Of a stretch of 64,000 nucleotides of DNA, positions 15,971-24,253 are shown in pieces; within the stretch, counting starts at the first letter, position 1; each line of letters begins with the position of its first letter. Under the pieces are notes generated by a model. The model saw only the letters and a program-made list of their open reading frames with translations. It was not told the DNA's origin and searched no databases. Origin of the DNA: G963677915 sp963677915 (GTDB lineage Bacteria > Bacillota > Clostridia > Lachnospirales > Vallitaleaceae); the NCBI GenBank assembly GCA_963677915.2, contig CAXXGE010000047.1, forward strand, positions 25,896 to 89,895, given 5' to 3'. Both the position numbers and the translations under genes were made by a program.

Positions 15971-16174
15971 ATGGCCAAGATTACAAAAGACATGATCATT
16001 GCGGATATCATTCGCGTTGACTATGGTGTTGTACCTATCCTTATGCAAGCCGGCATGCATTGCGTTGGATGCCCTTCCTCACAAGGCGAAAGCCTGGAAG
16101 AAGCGTGCTACGTGCATGGCATGGATTGCGATGAGCTGGTAGGCAACATCAACGAGTATCTGGAAGATAAATAA
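15971..16174 (+). CDS. DUF1858 domain protein
   Basis: A 67-residue protein spanning one DUF1858 domain (ITKDMIIADIIRVDYGVVPIL, MHCVGCPSSQGESLEEAC..HG.D...L...IN). The CVGC pair with a later Cys is typical of this small anaerobe-associated family, also found fused to hybrid-cluster and ScdA-type proteins. A role in redox or metal-cluster handling is inferred. AAGGAGG precedes the ATG. Confidence 0.88.
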   Translation: MAKITKDMIIADIIRVDYGVVPILMQAGMHCVGCPSSQGESLEEACYVHGMDCDELVGNINEYLEDK

Positions 16175-16206
16175 TTGGATTATTGAACTTTCCTGGAAAG
16201 CAATAA

Positions 16207-16240
16207 GGGACTTGACCCGAAGGTCAAGTCCCGTTTTTTG
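16207..16240. terminator. Terminator between the DUF1858 gene and mecA
   Basis: GGGACTTGACC-CGAA-GGTCAAGTCCC followed by GTTTTTTG; it serves the convergent pair. Confidence 0.88.
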
Positions 16241-16251
16241 TTACATCCAGC

Positions 16252-16932
16252 TTACATCGTGCCGAGTATCTTGATTGCGTTCTCTTTGATCAAGGTCTCG
16301 TAATGTTCGTCGAAATGGTTCAGTCTCGAACGCCTGCAGTGGATCGCTTCCCCGTATTCGGAGAGAAAGCCTCTGACGACTTTGCATGCATCCTTGGATA
16401 TGGCCTCTGAGCTGACAACAAAGACGTACTGGCCTGCATGGGTCTTGTACAGCTTGCTGTTGTCGAAGGGGAATTCCAATAATTTGGCAGCCACATGGGA
16501 GACATCGTCGAGCTTGTGGAACGCATAGACGAAAAACGCTGAGATCAGTTCGTCATCCGAAAAATCGGTACTTTTCGAACGAATTTCCTGTTCCAAAGGT
16601 GCCTCTGTATCTGCCTTTGCAGGTGTTTCCGGCTTAGCTTCCTTTTCTTCAGGTTCTTGAGTGAGCTTGGCTTCAAGTTCATCGGGGTTGTCCACCTTCG
16701 TAATGATGAGCATAATGCCTTCACCTGAAAGGGGAACGGCCTCGATCATCAGCGGTGCATTGGTTGATTCAAAACCAAACTCGTAGGAGGCTTGTTTCAT
16801 CATATCCTGGAAAAGTTCCTGAGCTTTTTCGGAGCCGTATGCCAGTTCGCTGACATTGATATGCCTCGACAGCAATTCGTCTTTTTCCAGAACACATTTA
16901 ATCTGGTTATTGCTGATTTTTTCGATTCTCAT
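16252..16932 (-). CDS. mecA: Adaptor protein MecA
   Basis: A 226-residue adaptor that targets substrates to the ClpC/ClpP protease. The N-terminal domain (1-75: MRIEKISNNQIKCVL, LSELAYGSEKAQELF, ...YEFGFE..NAPLMIEA) binds substrate. An acidic linker (about 85-120) leads to the C-terminal ClpC-binding domain with a Y/F-rich FVYAFHKLDDV segment. Length and layout match the Bacillus MecA family. Confidence 0.92.
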   Translation of the reverse strand: MRIEKISNNQIKCVLEKDELLSRHINVSELAYGSEKAQELFQDMMKQASYEFGFESTNAPLMIEAVPLSGEGIMLIITKVDNPDELEAKLTQEPEEKEAKPETPAKADTEAPLEQEIRSKSTDFSDDELISAFFVYAFHKLDDVSHVAAKLLEFPFDNSKLYKTHAGQYVFVVSSEAISKDACKVVRGFLSEYGEAIHCRRSRLNHFDEHYETLIKENAIKILGTM

Positions 16933-17167
16933 CTCATCACTTCCTTTTCCAAAGGCAGTTGAATGCCCCTTCTTAACTTAAGTATATATCATGGGACTCC
17001 AAAAAGCAAAATCAAAAATCGCCAAAAATCCGAATATTAAAGTTGGTTTTTTTGTAAAATGTTCGAAAGCAGTTGATTTCTTCATCCGAATCTGTTAATA
17101 TTTGTAAGGATTGCCTGTTTACTGAAAAGAAGGCACAGAAACACGGTATAATGAAAGGGGTACAAGC

Positions 17168-18442
17168 ATGTCTGCAAAAGTCATCATCGGCGCCCAGTGG
17201 GGCGATGAAGGTAAAGCGAAGATCATTGATATCATGTCGGAGGAAGCGGAAGTCGTCGTGCGCTCACAGGGCGGTAACAATGCCGGCCATACAGTAGCGG
17301 TCAACGACACCGTCTATAAATTCCACCTGATTCCGTCAGGCATCTTGTACGGCGACAAGCTGTGCATCGTTGGAAACGGCGTCGTCATCGATCCGGAAGG
17401 TATTCTGGGTGAAATCGACGGACTCGAGTCCAAAGGCATCTCCACAGAACTGCTGCGCATCAGCCAGAGAGCCCACCTGGTCATGCCTTACCACAAAGTG
17501 CTGGACGGCATCAAGGAAGAGTACAGGGGCAACAAGGACATCGGCACGACGAAAAAAGGCATCGGGCCATGCTATATGGACAAGGCCGAGCGTTCGGGCA
17601 TTCGTGTCATCGACCTCTACAACGAGGAAGTGTTCAAGGCGAAGGTCCGCGAGAACGTAGAAATAAAAAACAAGATCATCAAGTTCGTCTATGAAAAGGA
17701 CGAGGTAGTTGATGCTGAGGAAATCATAGAAAAATACCTGGCCTATGGAGAGCGTCTCAAGAAATACGTCACCGATACGACGGTCCTCGTCCATGAAGCC
17801 ATCACCAGCGGCAAGAAAGTCCTTTTCGAAGGCGCTCAGGGAACGCTGCTTGACATCGACCTGGGGACATACCCGTACGTCACTTCTTCCCACCCTGTCA
17901 CAGGCGGTGTCTGTGTAGGTGCAGGGATCGGACCGACTGCAATCGACTGCAGCATCGGCGTCATGAAGGGCTATGTCACGCGTGTTGGAAAAGGACCTTT
18001 CCCAACGGAGCTCTTCGACAAGACCGGCGAGCAGATCAGGGATGTAGGCCATGAATACGGAACGACGACCGGCAGAGCCCGCAGAGTTGGCTGGTTTGAC
18101 GCGGTGATCGGCAAGTTCGCAGTCAGAACGAGCAGCTTGACCGAGATTGCACTCAACAAGATCGACGTGCTTGCGAACATAGAAACAATCAAAATCTGTA
18201 CAGCATACAAAAAGGACGGGGAGATCATCAACGAGTTCCCTGCGAGCCTTGAAGAGCTTGCCCTTTGCGAACCGGTCTACGAGGAAATGCCGGGTTGGGG
18301 ACCGATCGACCATATCAAGCGTTACGAGGACCTGCCTGAGACAGCGAAGAACTACGTCAAGCGCGTAGAGGAGCTGTGCGGTGCAAAGGTCAGCATGGTT
18401 GGCGTTGGACCGAACCGGAACCAGAACATCATTGTAGATTGA
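17168..18442 (+). CDS. purA: Adenylosuccinate synthase
   Basis: A 424-residue enzyme that joins IMP and aspartate using GTP in the AMP branch of purine synthesis. The N-terminal P-loop-like motif reads GAQWGDEGKAK where GDEGKGK is the family form. NNAGHTV, the GTTKKGIGP motif and the C-terminal GVGPNR are present. A TATAAT at 17147-17152 and AAAGGGG leave a leader of only ~10 nt. It is monocistronic, with a strong terminator behind it. Confidence 0.96.
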   Translation: MSAKVIIGAQWGDEGKAKIIDIMSEEAEVVVRSQGGNNAGHTVAVNDTVYKFHLIPSGILYGDKLCIVGNGVVIDPEGILGEIDGLESKGISTELLRISQRAHLVMPYHKVLDGIKEEYRGNKDIGTTKKGIGPCYMDKAERSGIRVIDLYNEEVFKAKVRENVEIKNKIIKFVYEKDEVVDAEEIIEKYLAYGERLKKYVTDTTVLVHEAITSGKKVLFEGAQGTLLDIDLGTYPYVTSSHPVTGGVCVGAGIGPTAIDCSIGVMKGYVTRVGKGPFPTELFDKTGEQIRDVGHEYGTTTGRARRVGWFDAVIGKFAVRTSSLTEIALNKIDVLANIETIKICTAYKKDGEIINEFPASLEELALCEPVYEEMPGWGPIDHIKRYEDLPETAKNYVKRVEELCGAKVSMVGVGPNRNQNIIVD

Positions 18443-18460
18443 TAATTAAGTAAAGACTAC

Positions 18461-18488
18461 GGGGAGAGGCGAGTGCCTCTCCTCTTTT
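18461..18488 (+). terminator. Terminator of purA
   Basis: GGAGAGGC-GAGT-GCCTCTCC followed by TCTTTT. Confidence 0.88.
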
Positions 18489-18518
18489 AATACGCTAAGG
18501 AAAGGTGGTATAATTGAG

Positions 18519-19094
18519 ATGAAGATTATTGCAGGGCTCGGCAACCCAGGCATGAAATATACAGCGACAAGACACAACATAGGCTTTGAAGTCATCGAGC
18601 GCCTTGCCTATGAACACAATATCAAGGTCGACCTGAAGAAGCACCAGGGGCTTGTGGGACAGGGGGTCATCAAAGGCGAGAAAGTCATTCTGGTAAAACC
18701 CCTGACCTACATGAACAAGAGCGGTGAATGCATCCGTTCGCTTATGGACTTTTACAAGCTGACAACGGACGACCTGATTGTGGTCTATGACGATACGAGC
18801 CTGGATCTGGGCAGGCTCCGCATCCGGGTAAAAGGAAGTGCGGGCGGCCACAACGGCATCAAGAATATCATCAGCCATATGGGCAGCCAGGAATTCCCCC
18901 GCGTCAAGGTGGGTGTCGGCGAGAAGCCGCCGGGCTGGGATTTGGCCGACTATGTCCTGTCCCGTTTCCGTGATGATGAAATGAACGACGTGAAAGAGGC
19001 GGTCAAGGAAGGTGTCACTGCGGTGGAGGCAATGCTCTCGGAAGGGTTGCAGCCTGCTATGAACCTTTTTAACGCCAAACGAAAGGAGGGGTAA
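18519..19094 (+). CDS. pth: Peptidyl-tRNA hydrolase
   Basis: A 191-residue enzyme that recycles peptidyl-tRNA released from stalled ribosomes. The catalytic His lies in GNPGMKYTATRHNIGF (residues 8-23). The motifs KPLTYMNKSGE, VVYDD.SLDLG and KGSAGGHNGIKNII are all present, so the active site is complete. It lies 3 bases before the sortase gene, with AAAGGAGGGG between the two. Confidence 0.96.
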   Translation: MKIIAGLGNPGMKYTATRHNIGFEVIERLAYEHNIKVDLKKHQGLVGQGVIKGEKVILVKPLTYMNKSGECIRSLMDFYKLTTDDLIVVYDDTSLDLGRLRIRVKGSAGGHNGIKNIISHMGSQEFPRVKVGVGEKPPGWDLADYVLSRFRDDEMNDVKEAVKEGVTAVEAMLSEGLQPAMNLFNAKRKEG

Positions 19095-19097
19095 CCG

Positions 19098-19796
19098 GTG
19101 AAAAAGCATCTCGGCACGGTATTGATTGTTGTTGGACTTCTCATTGTCATCATACCCCTCGTCGGAAGATTTGTCGCAGACAGGAAACAGGAAGAACTGA
19201 TGAATGCCTACTATCTGGAGGCCAGCGAGGAAGCGACGGCCGAAACCGATTCTGCATACCAGGAGCTGGACAGCATTTTTGAAAACAACGGGGAAGAGGC
19301 GACCGAGACAGCGCTGGCGGGCAACGTGCCAGTTGTCGATCCCGTAACTGGAGAAATCGTGGACAACATGGAAGAAAGCATCGGCAGCCTGAAGGTGCGG
19401 CCCAAGGTCCTTGGTGTCATAAGGATACCGAAAATCAACGTGGCCATGCCCATTGCGGAAGGCACAACAAGCGAGATACTGAACTATTACATAGGCCATA
19501 TGGAGGGCACCGCCACATTAGGCGAAATTGGAAACGCAGCGCTTGCGGGACACAGGGGCTTCAGTTACGGCGTCTACTTCTATCGTCTGGACGAGCTTGA
19601 GATCGGGGATGAGATTACAGTCGAGGCCGGAGGGAAATCCTATATCTATACGGTCTACGAGAAGCTCTTTGTAGCGCCCGACGACCTTTCGGTTCTAAGG
19701 GGCAGCAGCAAGTACAGGGTACTGACGCTGATCACCTGCGATCCGCCGATTAAATCGACCCGCAGGCTGATTGTCCATGCCATTATTAAGAATTGA
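19098..19796 (+). CDS. srtD: Sortase (class D-like)
   Basis: A 232-residue transpeptidase anchored by an N-terminal TM (residues 6-26), with GTG start at 19098. The catalytic set is visible: His in ALAGHRG, Cys in LTLITCDP and Arg in STRRLIVHA. The GVIRIPKINVAMPI opening of the beta-barrel is typical of classes D and E. No LPxTG-type substrate is adjacent. The next gene is an exported transglutaminase-like protein behind its own promoter and riboswitch, and the S-layer protein at 59.5 kb lacks a sorting signal. Confidence 0.88.
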   Translation: MKKHLGTVLIVVGLLIVIIPLVGRFVADRKQEELMNAYYLEASEEATAETDSAYQELDSIFENNGEEATETALAGNVPVVDPVTGEIVDNMEESIGSLKVRPKVLGVIRIPKINVAMPIAEGTTSEILNYYIGHMEGTATLGEIGNAALAGHRGFSYGVYFYRLDELEIGDEITVEAGGKSYIYTVYEKLFVAPDDLSVLRGSSKYRVLTLITCDPPIKSTRRLIVHAIIKN

Positions 19797-19805
19797 TTAC
19801 AACAG

Positions 19806-19833
19806 TTACAAAGGTTTTGGGCTGTGCTATAAT
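19806..19833 (+). promoter_or_regulatory. Promoter of the riboswitch-controlled transglutaminase gene
   Basis: TTACAA (19806-19811), 16-base spacer, TATAAT (19828-19833). It lies immediately upstream of the c-di-GMP aptamer. Confidence 0.7.
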
Positions 19834-19847
19834 ATTGCATAGGAAAA

Positions 19848-19938
19848 GACTCAACGCACAAGGCAAACCGGTTGAAAAGCCGGGACGCAAAGCCAAGGGC
19901 CTAAAGGATTACCAATGGCAGCCGGCTACCGAAAGAGG
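19848..19938 (+). ncRNA. Cyclic di-GMP-I riboswitch (GEMM-I)
   Basis: The conserved blocks appear in order: ACGCACAAGGCAAACC, GGGACGCAAAGCC, GGGCCUAAAGGAUUACC, and AAUGGCAGCCGGCUACCG. The tetraloop-like GAAA-containing P2 and the C-rich P3 receptor are in place. No terminator separates it from the AGAGGG site and ATG at 19947, so control of translation initiation is most likely. Confidence 0.93.
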
Positions 19939-19946
19939 GTAACTAT

Positions 19947-20798
19947 ATGAAACGACTTTTGATTATTGCTACATTACTGTTGACGTTATGGGCATTCGGC
20001 GCCATATCCGTTAACGCTGCCGGCAACAGCTTCAATATCAACTTCGAAGACAGCAGCAAGGGCATCGTGAAGGTGCTGTTCAACACCGGCACCGACAAGA
20101 AGGTCAAGCTGCTGATCCAGAAGGACGCTGACAGATATGTCTACAACCTGGACAACCAGATTGGTGCTGTGAACTTCCCGCTGCAGCATGGTGACGGCTA
20201 CTACACGGTCAGCATCTACGAGAACGTCTATGGCTCAAGCTATAGAAGGCTGACAGCAGCAGGCGCCTATGTGACACTGGAGAATCCGAATATTGTTTTC
20301 CTTCAGTCGGTCCAGGAAATAGACTGGAACCTTGAAAGGGTCGCCATCGCGAAAGCTAATCAGCTCGTCGCTGCCGCTCTTGAAGCCAAGCGCTTGAAGT
20401 CGGGCGATGCTCAGTCGGTTCTGACGGAGCAGGAAACATTGAAGGCTATCTATGATTTCGTCACAGCCAATGTGGTCTACAACTACACAAAGATTCACGG
20501 GCTTCCTTACAACTATCTGCCCAACATCGATTCGACAATCGTTACCCTTGACGGCATTTGCTACGACTACTCGTCCCTGCTGGCATCCATGCTTAGGAGC
20601 CAGGGCATCCCGACGAAACTGGTCAAGGGCTATACGACAACGACGAATGTCTACCATGCCTGGAACGAAATATACAGCAGCGTGGAGAAGAAATGGATGA
20701 TCGTGGACTCGACTTTCGACGCTTACTACCTCCAGCATAACAGACCATTCACTTTCGAAAAGTCTGCTGAAAGTTATGCGGCATCCAAATATTATTGA
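19947..20798 (+). CDS. Exported transglutaminase-like protein under c-di-GMP control
   Basis: A 283-residue protein with a signal peptide (1-25, ending VNAAG) and a C-terminal transglutaminase-core domain. The triad candidates are Cys in LDGICYDYS, His in VYHAWNEI and Asp in IVDSTFD. Residues 26-115 form a beta-rich region with no clear relative. It probably acts on or modifies surface protein. The c-di-GMP-I riboswitch directly upstream places it in the sessile/motile switch. Confidence 0.85.
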   Translation: MKRLLIIATLLLTLWAFGAISVNAAGNSFNINFEDSSKGIVKVLFNTGTDKKVKLLIQKDADRYVYNLDNQIGAVNFPLQHGDGYYTVSIYENVYGSSYRRLTAAGAYVTLENPNIVFLQSVQEIDWNLERVAIAKANQLVAAALEAKRLKSGDAQSVLTEQETLKAIYDFVTANVVYNYTKIHGLPYNYLPNIDSTIVTLDGICYDYSSLLASMLRSQGIPTKLVKGYTTTTNVYHAWNEIYSSVEKKWMIVDSTFDAYYLQHNRPFTFEKSAESYAASKYY

Positions 20799-20813
20799 TG
20801 ATCGATTTTGCAG

Positions 20814-20843
20814 GCCCGTGGTTTTTTTGCCACGGGCTTTCCT
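20814..20843 (+). terminator. Terminator of the transglutaminase gene
   Basis: GCCCGTGG and CCACGGGC around a T-rich loop, followed by TTTCC. Confidence 0.7.
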
Positions 20844-20883
20844 ATTTGTTGTCAACAAAGGAGCAATTGTTTAAAATAAAATT

Positions 20884-23001
20884 ATGAATATACAAATACC
20901 TTATGAACACCTATCCAAAACTGAAAAGTTGTTTCTATATGTAGAATCAAGGCAGCCGATCCTGGAGGACAATGCGATCTTTTCCGATGGGACGTCGGCG
21001 TTCAGGTCCCCCATGGAGCCGACAGCTTTTGATGATGTGAAGGTGACGATCCGTACTGCCAAGGACAATATCGATACGGTCTACCTGATCTACAATGAGA
21101 AAAGGCAGCAGCTGGCCATTGAACGGTCCGATGAGCTTTTTGATTTCTACAGCGGCACCATCCCAGCCACAGACAAGGCCTACAAGTACCATTTCGAACT
21201 GAACCTGGGAAGGCTCAAGGTCTACTACAATAGGAAGGGTGTCATCAATCAGCCTGAATCCCAGTACAATTTCAGGGTATGTCCGGGACTCAAGACACCG
21301 GACTGGGCAAAAGGTGCTGTCATGTACCAGATTTTCGTGGACCGCTTCTACAACGGCGACCAGAAGAACGATGTGCTGGATGATGAATACAACTATGTCG
21401 GTGCACCGGTTAAAAGGGTGACATCATGGAACAAGTACCCGGCAGCCGACGGTATCCGCGAGTTTTACGGCGGCGACCTGCAAGGGATCATCGATAAGTT
21501 GGAGTACCTGAACCAGCTGGGCATTGATGCGATATACCTGAATCCGATTTTCGTTTCGCCCTCGAACCACAAGTATGATACCCAGGACTATGACAATATC
21601 GATCCTCACTTCGGGAAGATTGTGAAGGATGGCGGTACGCTCGTTTCCAAGACACAGAAGATGCCGAAAAGATATATCAAAAGGACGACGGACAAGGCGA
21701 ATCTGGATGCCAGCAATGCACTCTTTGCGAAACTGGTGGAGGAGGCTCACAAGAAGGGCATCAAGGTGATTCTGGATGGTGTTTTCAACCACTGCGGCTC
21801 GTTCAACAAGTGGATGGACAGGGAGAAGTTCTATGCGAATGCGAAGAATTACAGTCCCGGTGCCTATGTGTCGAGTGCAAGCCCATATGTGAACTATTTT
21901 CATTTTTATAAGAAGGACGAATGGCCGGACAATCCGAACTATGATGGCTGGTGGGGCTACGATACACTGCCGAAGCTGAACTACGAGGGGTCGAACAAGC
22001 TCCATGACTATATACTTGAACTTGCGAAAAAGTGGGTGTCGCCGCCGTACAACGCAGATGGATGGCGACTGGACGTGGCAGCGGACCTTGGCTATTCGAA
22101 GGAGTACAACCATAAGTTCTGGCGTGATTTCCGGAAGGCGGTCAAAACGGCGAATCCGAATGCCCTTATTCTGGCGGAGCATTATGGCGATCCGTATGAT
22201 TGGCTTGTGGATGGCGATCAGTGGGATACGGTGATGAACTATGATGCCTTTATGGAGCCTGTGACCTGGTTCTTGACCGGCATGCAGAAGCACAGCGATG
22301 AATCGAGACCTGAACTGTACGGGAATGACAAGGCGTTCATTGGAGCCATGACCCACCACCTTTCAAGGTTTCACACGAGTTCGGCGCTTGTGGCGATGAA
22401 TCAGCTTTCCAACCACGACCATTCCCGGTTCCTGACACGGACGAACAGGAAGGTGGGCAGGGTCCACACGGTAGGTTCCAAAGCTGCTGAAGAAGGATTG
22501 AATTATGGCCTGATGCGTGCGGCTGTCGTGATGCAGATGACATTGCCGGGTGCACCGACAATATACTATGGAGACGAAGCCGGTTTGGCCGGCTGGACGG
22601 ATCCTGACAACAGACGAACCTACCCATGGGGCAGGGAGAACAAGGAGCTGATCAGGCTCCACAAGAATCTGATCAGCATGCGCAAAGTCTCACCGGCGAC
22701 TAGGACGGGCTCCTTCAAGTTCCTGTACAACCAGGAGATGGTTGTCTGCTACGGCAGGTTCACTGAAATGGATAAGGTGGTTGTGGCCGTCAACGTGGGC
22801 AAGGATCCGAAGGCGATCCGAATTCCGGTATGGGAGCTTGGTGTCACGAATGGCGAGTCGATGCAGCTTGTGGTTGAAACGACAGAAAGAGACCACTCCA
22901 CGGATGATGTGCTTTTCCGTGTGTACAGGGGCAGGGTGGATTATACTTTGAAACCCTATTCGACAATTGTATTGAGAAAAGCAGAAAAGGCAAGCTTCTA
23001 A
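20884..23001 (+). CDS. GH13 alpha-glucan hydrolase (neopullulanase/cyclomaltodextrinase-like)
   Basis: A 705-residue cytoplasmic enzyme with no signal peptide. An N-terminal beta domain (about 1-135) resembles CBM34, followed by the TIM barrel starting GAVMYQIFVDRFYNGD. GH13 regions are visible: DGVFNHCG, DGWRLDVAAD (nucleophile Asp), LILAEHYGD (acid/base Glu) and NQLSNHDHSR (stabiliser Asp). Maltodextrins or cyclodextrins are the likely substrates. AAAGGAG lies 20 bases before the ATG, which is unusually far, and no closer in-frame start exists. Confidence 0.88.
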   Translation: MNIQIPYEHLSKTEKLFLYVESRQPILEDNAIFSDGTSAFRSPMEPTAFDDVKVTIRTAKDNIDTVYLIYNEKRQQLAIERSDELFDFYSGTIPATDKAYKYHFELNLGRLKVYYNRKGVINQPESQYNFRVCPGLKTPDWAKGAVMYQIFVDRFYNGDQKNDVLDDEYNYVGAPVKRVTSWNKYPAADGIREFYGGDLQGIIDKLEYLNQLGIDAIYLNPIFVSPSNHKYDTQDYDNIDPHFGKIVKDGGTLVSKTQKMPKRYIKRTTDKANLDASNALFAKLVEEAHKKGIKVILDGVFNHCGSFNKWMDREKFYANAKNYSPGAYVSSASPYVNYFHFYKKDEWPDNPNYDGWWGYDTLPKLNYEGSNKLHDYILELAKKWVSPPYNADGWRLDVAADLGYSKEYNHKFWRDFRKAVKTANPNALILAEHYGDPYDWLVDGDQWDTVMNYDAFMEPVTWFLTGMQKHSDESRPELYGNDKAFIGAMTHHLSRFHTSSALVAMNQLSNHDHSRFLTRTNRKVGRVHTVGSKAAEEGLNYGLMRAAVVMQMTLPGAPTIYYGDEAGLAGWTDPDNRRTYPWGRENKELIRLHKNLISMRKVSPATRTGSFKFLYNQEMVVCYGRFTEMDKVVVAVNVGKDPKAIRIPVWELGVTNGESMQLVVETTERDHSTDDVLFRVYRGRVDYTLKPYSTIVLRKAEKASF

Positions 23002-23022
23002 ATGAAGGCTTGCCTTTTTTTT
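22985..23022. terminator. Terminator between the GH13 gene and the GGDEF gene
   Basis: AAAAGGCAAGC and GCTTGCCTTTTTTTT around a short loop; the strong T-run is on the plus strand. Confidence 0.85.
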
Positions 23023-23026
23023 AGCT

Positions 23027-24001
23027 TTAGTATTCGTCGTCGGATATTGAGGTGCATCCGGTACTCTTGGCCCTGGTGACGCGCATTTCGGTGTGGTTGA
23101 TGATGTCGTAGATTGTGCCGTAGGGCAGCTTCTCCTTGAACATGCTGATGCCGATGCTGGCAGTGAATTTCAGTTCATCTCCGCCGCAGGTCAATGGCGT
23201 CTCGGCGATCTGTTTCAGCAGCCGGTCGGCGATTTCGATGGCTTCAGGATAGTCGAACACTTTCAGCAGCAGTGCGAATTCGTCGCCCTCGAAGCGGTAG
23301 GCATGGTCTTTTTCGCGTATGCCTTTTTCTATGATCCGGGCGACATGGATCAGCGCTTTGTCGCCGCATTCCAAACCGTATGCGTCGTTGATTTTCTGCA
23401 GGTTGTCAACGTCGATCAGCATGAGCACGTGTTCATTGACATTCATGCTGAGGGTGTTCATGGCATCCTGATAGAACAGGTTGATGTATTCATAGAACTT
23501 CTTGACGTTCGGCAGCTGTGTTAGTTGGTCGATGGAGGACTTGTCGAAAACGGCAAGTTCGCGCTCGGTGAGGTGGGCTATCTTGTGCCTGCCGGGTGTC
23601 TCGCTGCGTCTTGATTCGCCGATATCGATAGAATGGCCCCAGGTGCCGATGATGTTGCCGTCAATATCTTTTAGAGGAAACTTGGAAGTAGCCATCCATG
23701 TAATTGAGCCGTCCGGGAATGTGTCGGACTCGATTTTTCCAAGAAGTGGTTTGCCTGTTCTTATAATGTTCTGTTCATCCTCAAGGGACTGTTCGGCGTA
23801 ATCCTTGCTGAAGAAATCGATGTCGCTTCTGCCAATCACTTCGTCCATTGAGTTCAGGCCAAACATTTTCACAAGAAATTTGCTGACAAGAATAAATTTC
23901 GAGTCGATATCTTTCCAGTAAAGGGCTTCGTGTTCGTTTTCTGCTACTGCCTTATACATGTATTGTGACAAATCGGTGCGCGATATATCGCGTTTTCTCA
24001 T
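23027..24001 (-). CDS. PAS-GGDEF diguanylate cyclase
   Basis: A 324-residue soluble protein. The PAS domain lies at about 21-130 (YWKDIDSKFILVSKF..., IDFFSKDYAEQ, ...DGNIIGTWGHSIDI). The GGDEF domain lies at about 155-315, with the active loop RFEGDEF (236-242) where E replaces the first G, a substitution still compatible with cyclase activity. DLDNLQKIND-type metal-site residues are present as LIDVDNLQKIND. It likely makes c-di-GMP in response to a PAS signal, and a c-di-GMP-I riboswitch lies 4 kb away. Confidence 0.9.
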   Translation of the reverse strand: MRKRDISRTDLSQYMYKAVAENEHEALYWKDIDSKFILVSKFLVKMFGLNSMDEVIGRSDIDFFSKDYAEQSLEDEQNIIRTGKPLLGKIESDTFPDGSITWMATSKFPLKDIDGNIIGTWGHSIDIGESRRSETPGRHKIAHLTERELAVFDKSSIDQLTQLPNVKKFYEYINLFYQDAMNTLSMNVNEHVLMLIDVDNLQKINDAYGLECGDKALIHVARIIEKGIREKDHAYRFEGDEFALLLKVFDYPEAIEIADRLLKQIAETPLTCGGDELKFTASIGISMFKEKLPYGTIYDIINHTEMRVTRAKSTGCTSISDDEY

Positions 24002-24180
24002 TAATCAGCACTCCATTCCTTTAAATTTTTAGCTGTAATTATATTATCCATCAAATCTTAATATGTGTCAAATCCCTTTTGCTCAGCGGATATTCACTTG
24101 TGTCATGATTGAGTATGACAGATTTGTGATTAGTTTTGCTTGAAATTGCATTTTTTCTGTACAATAATTGACCCATGGCA

Positions 24181-24207
24181 GTGCCACGGGGTCAGACCTT
24201 TTGGCAC
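24181..24207 (+). repeat. Single family A repeat in the leader of the first mannitol PTS gene
   Basis: A 27-nt unit, GTGCCACGGGGTCAGACC then TTTTGGCAC, the same subtype as in ftsX. It lies between the likely -10 (TACAAT, 24160-24165) and the ATG at 24254, so it would be transcribed as a small hairpin in the leader. Confidence 0.88.
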
Positions 24208-24253
24208 GGGTAGTAGAATCAAACAAATGATATTGGGTAGGAGGAAATGAAAA

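Noticed and set aside
24140..24165. Firm promoter call for the first mtlA
   Set aside because: TACAAT at 24160 is reasonable, but the -35 candidates have spacers of 14 or 18 bases, so the assignment is not secure.
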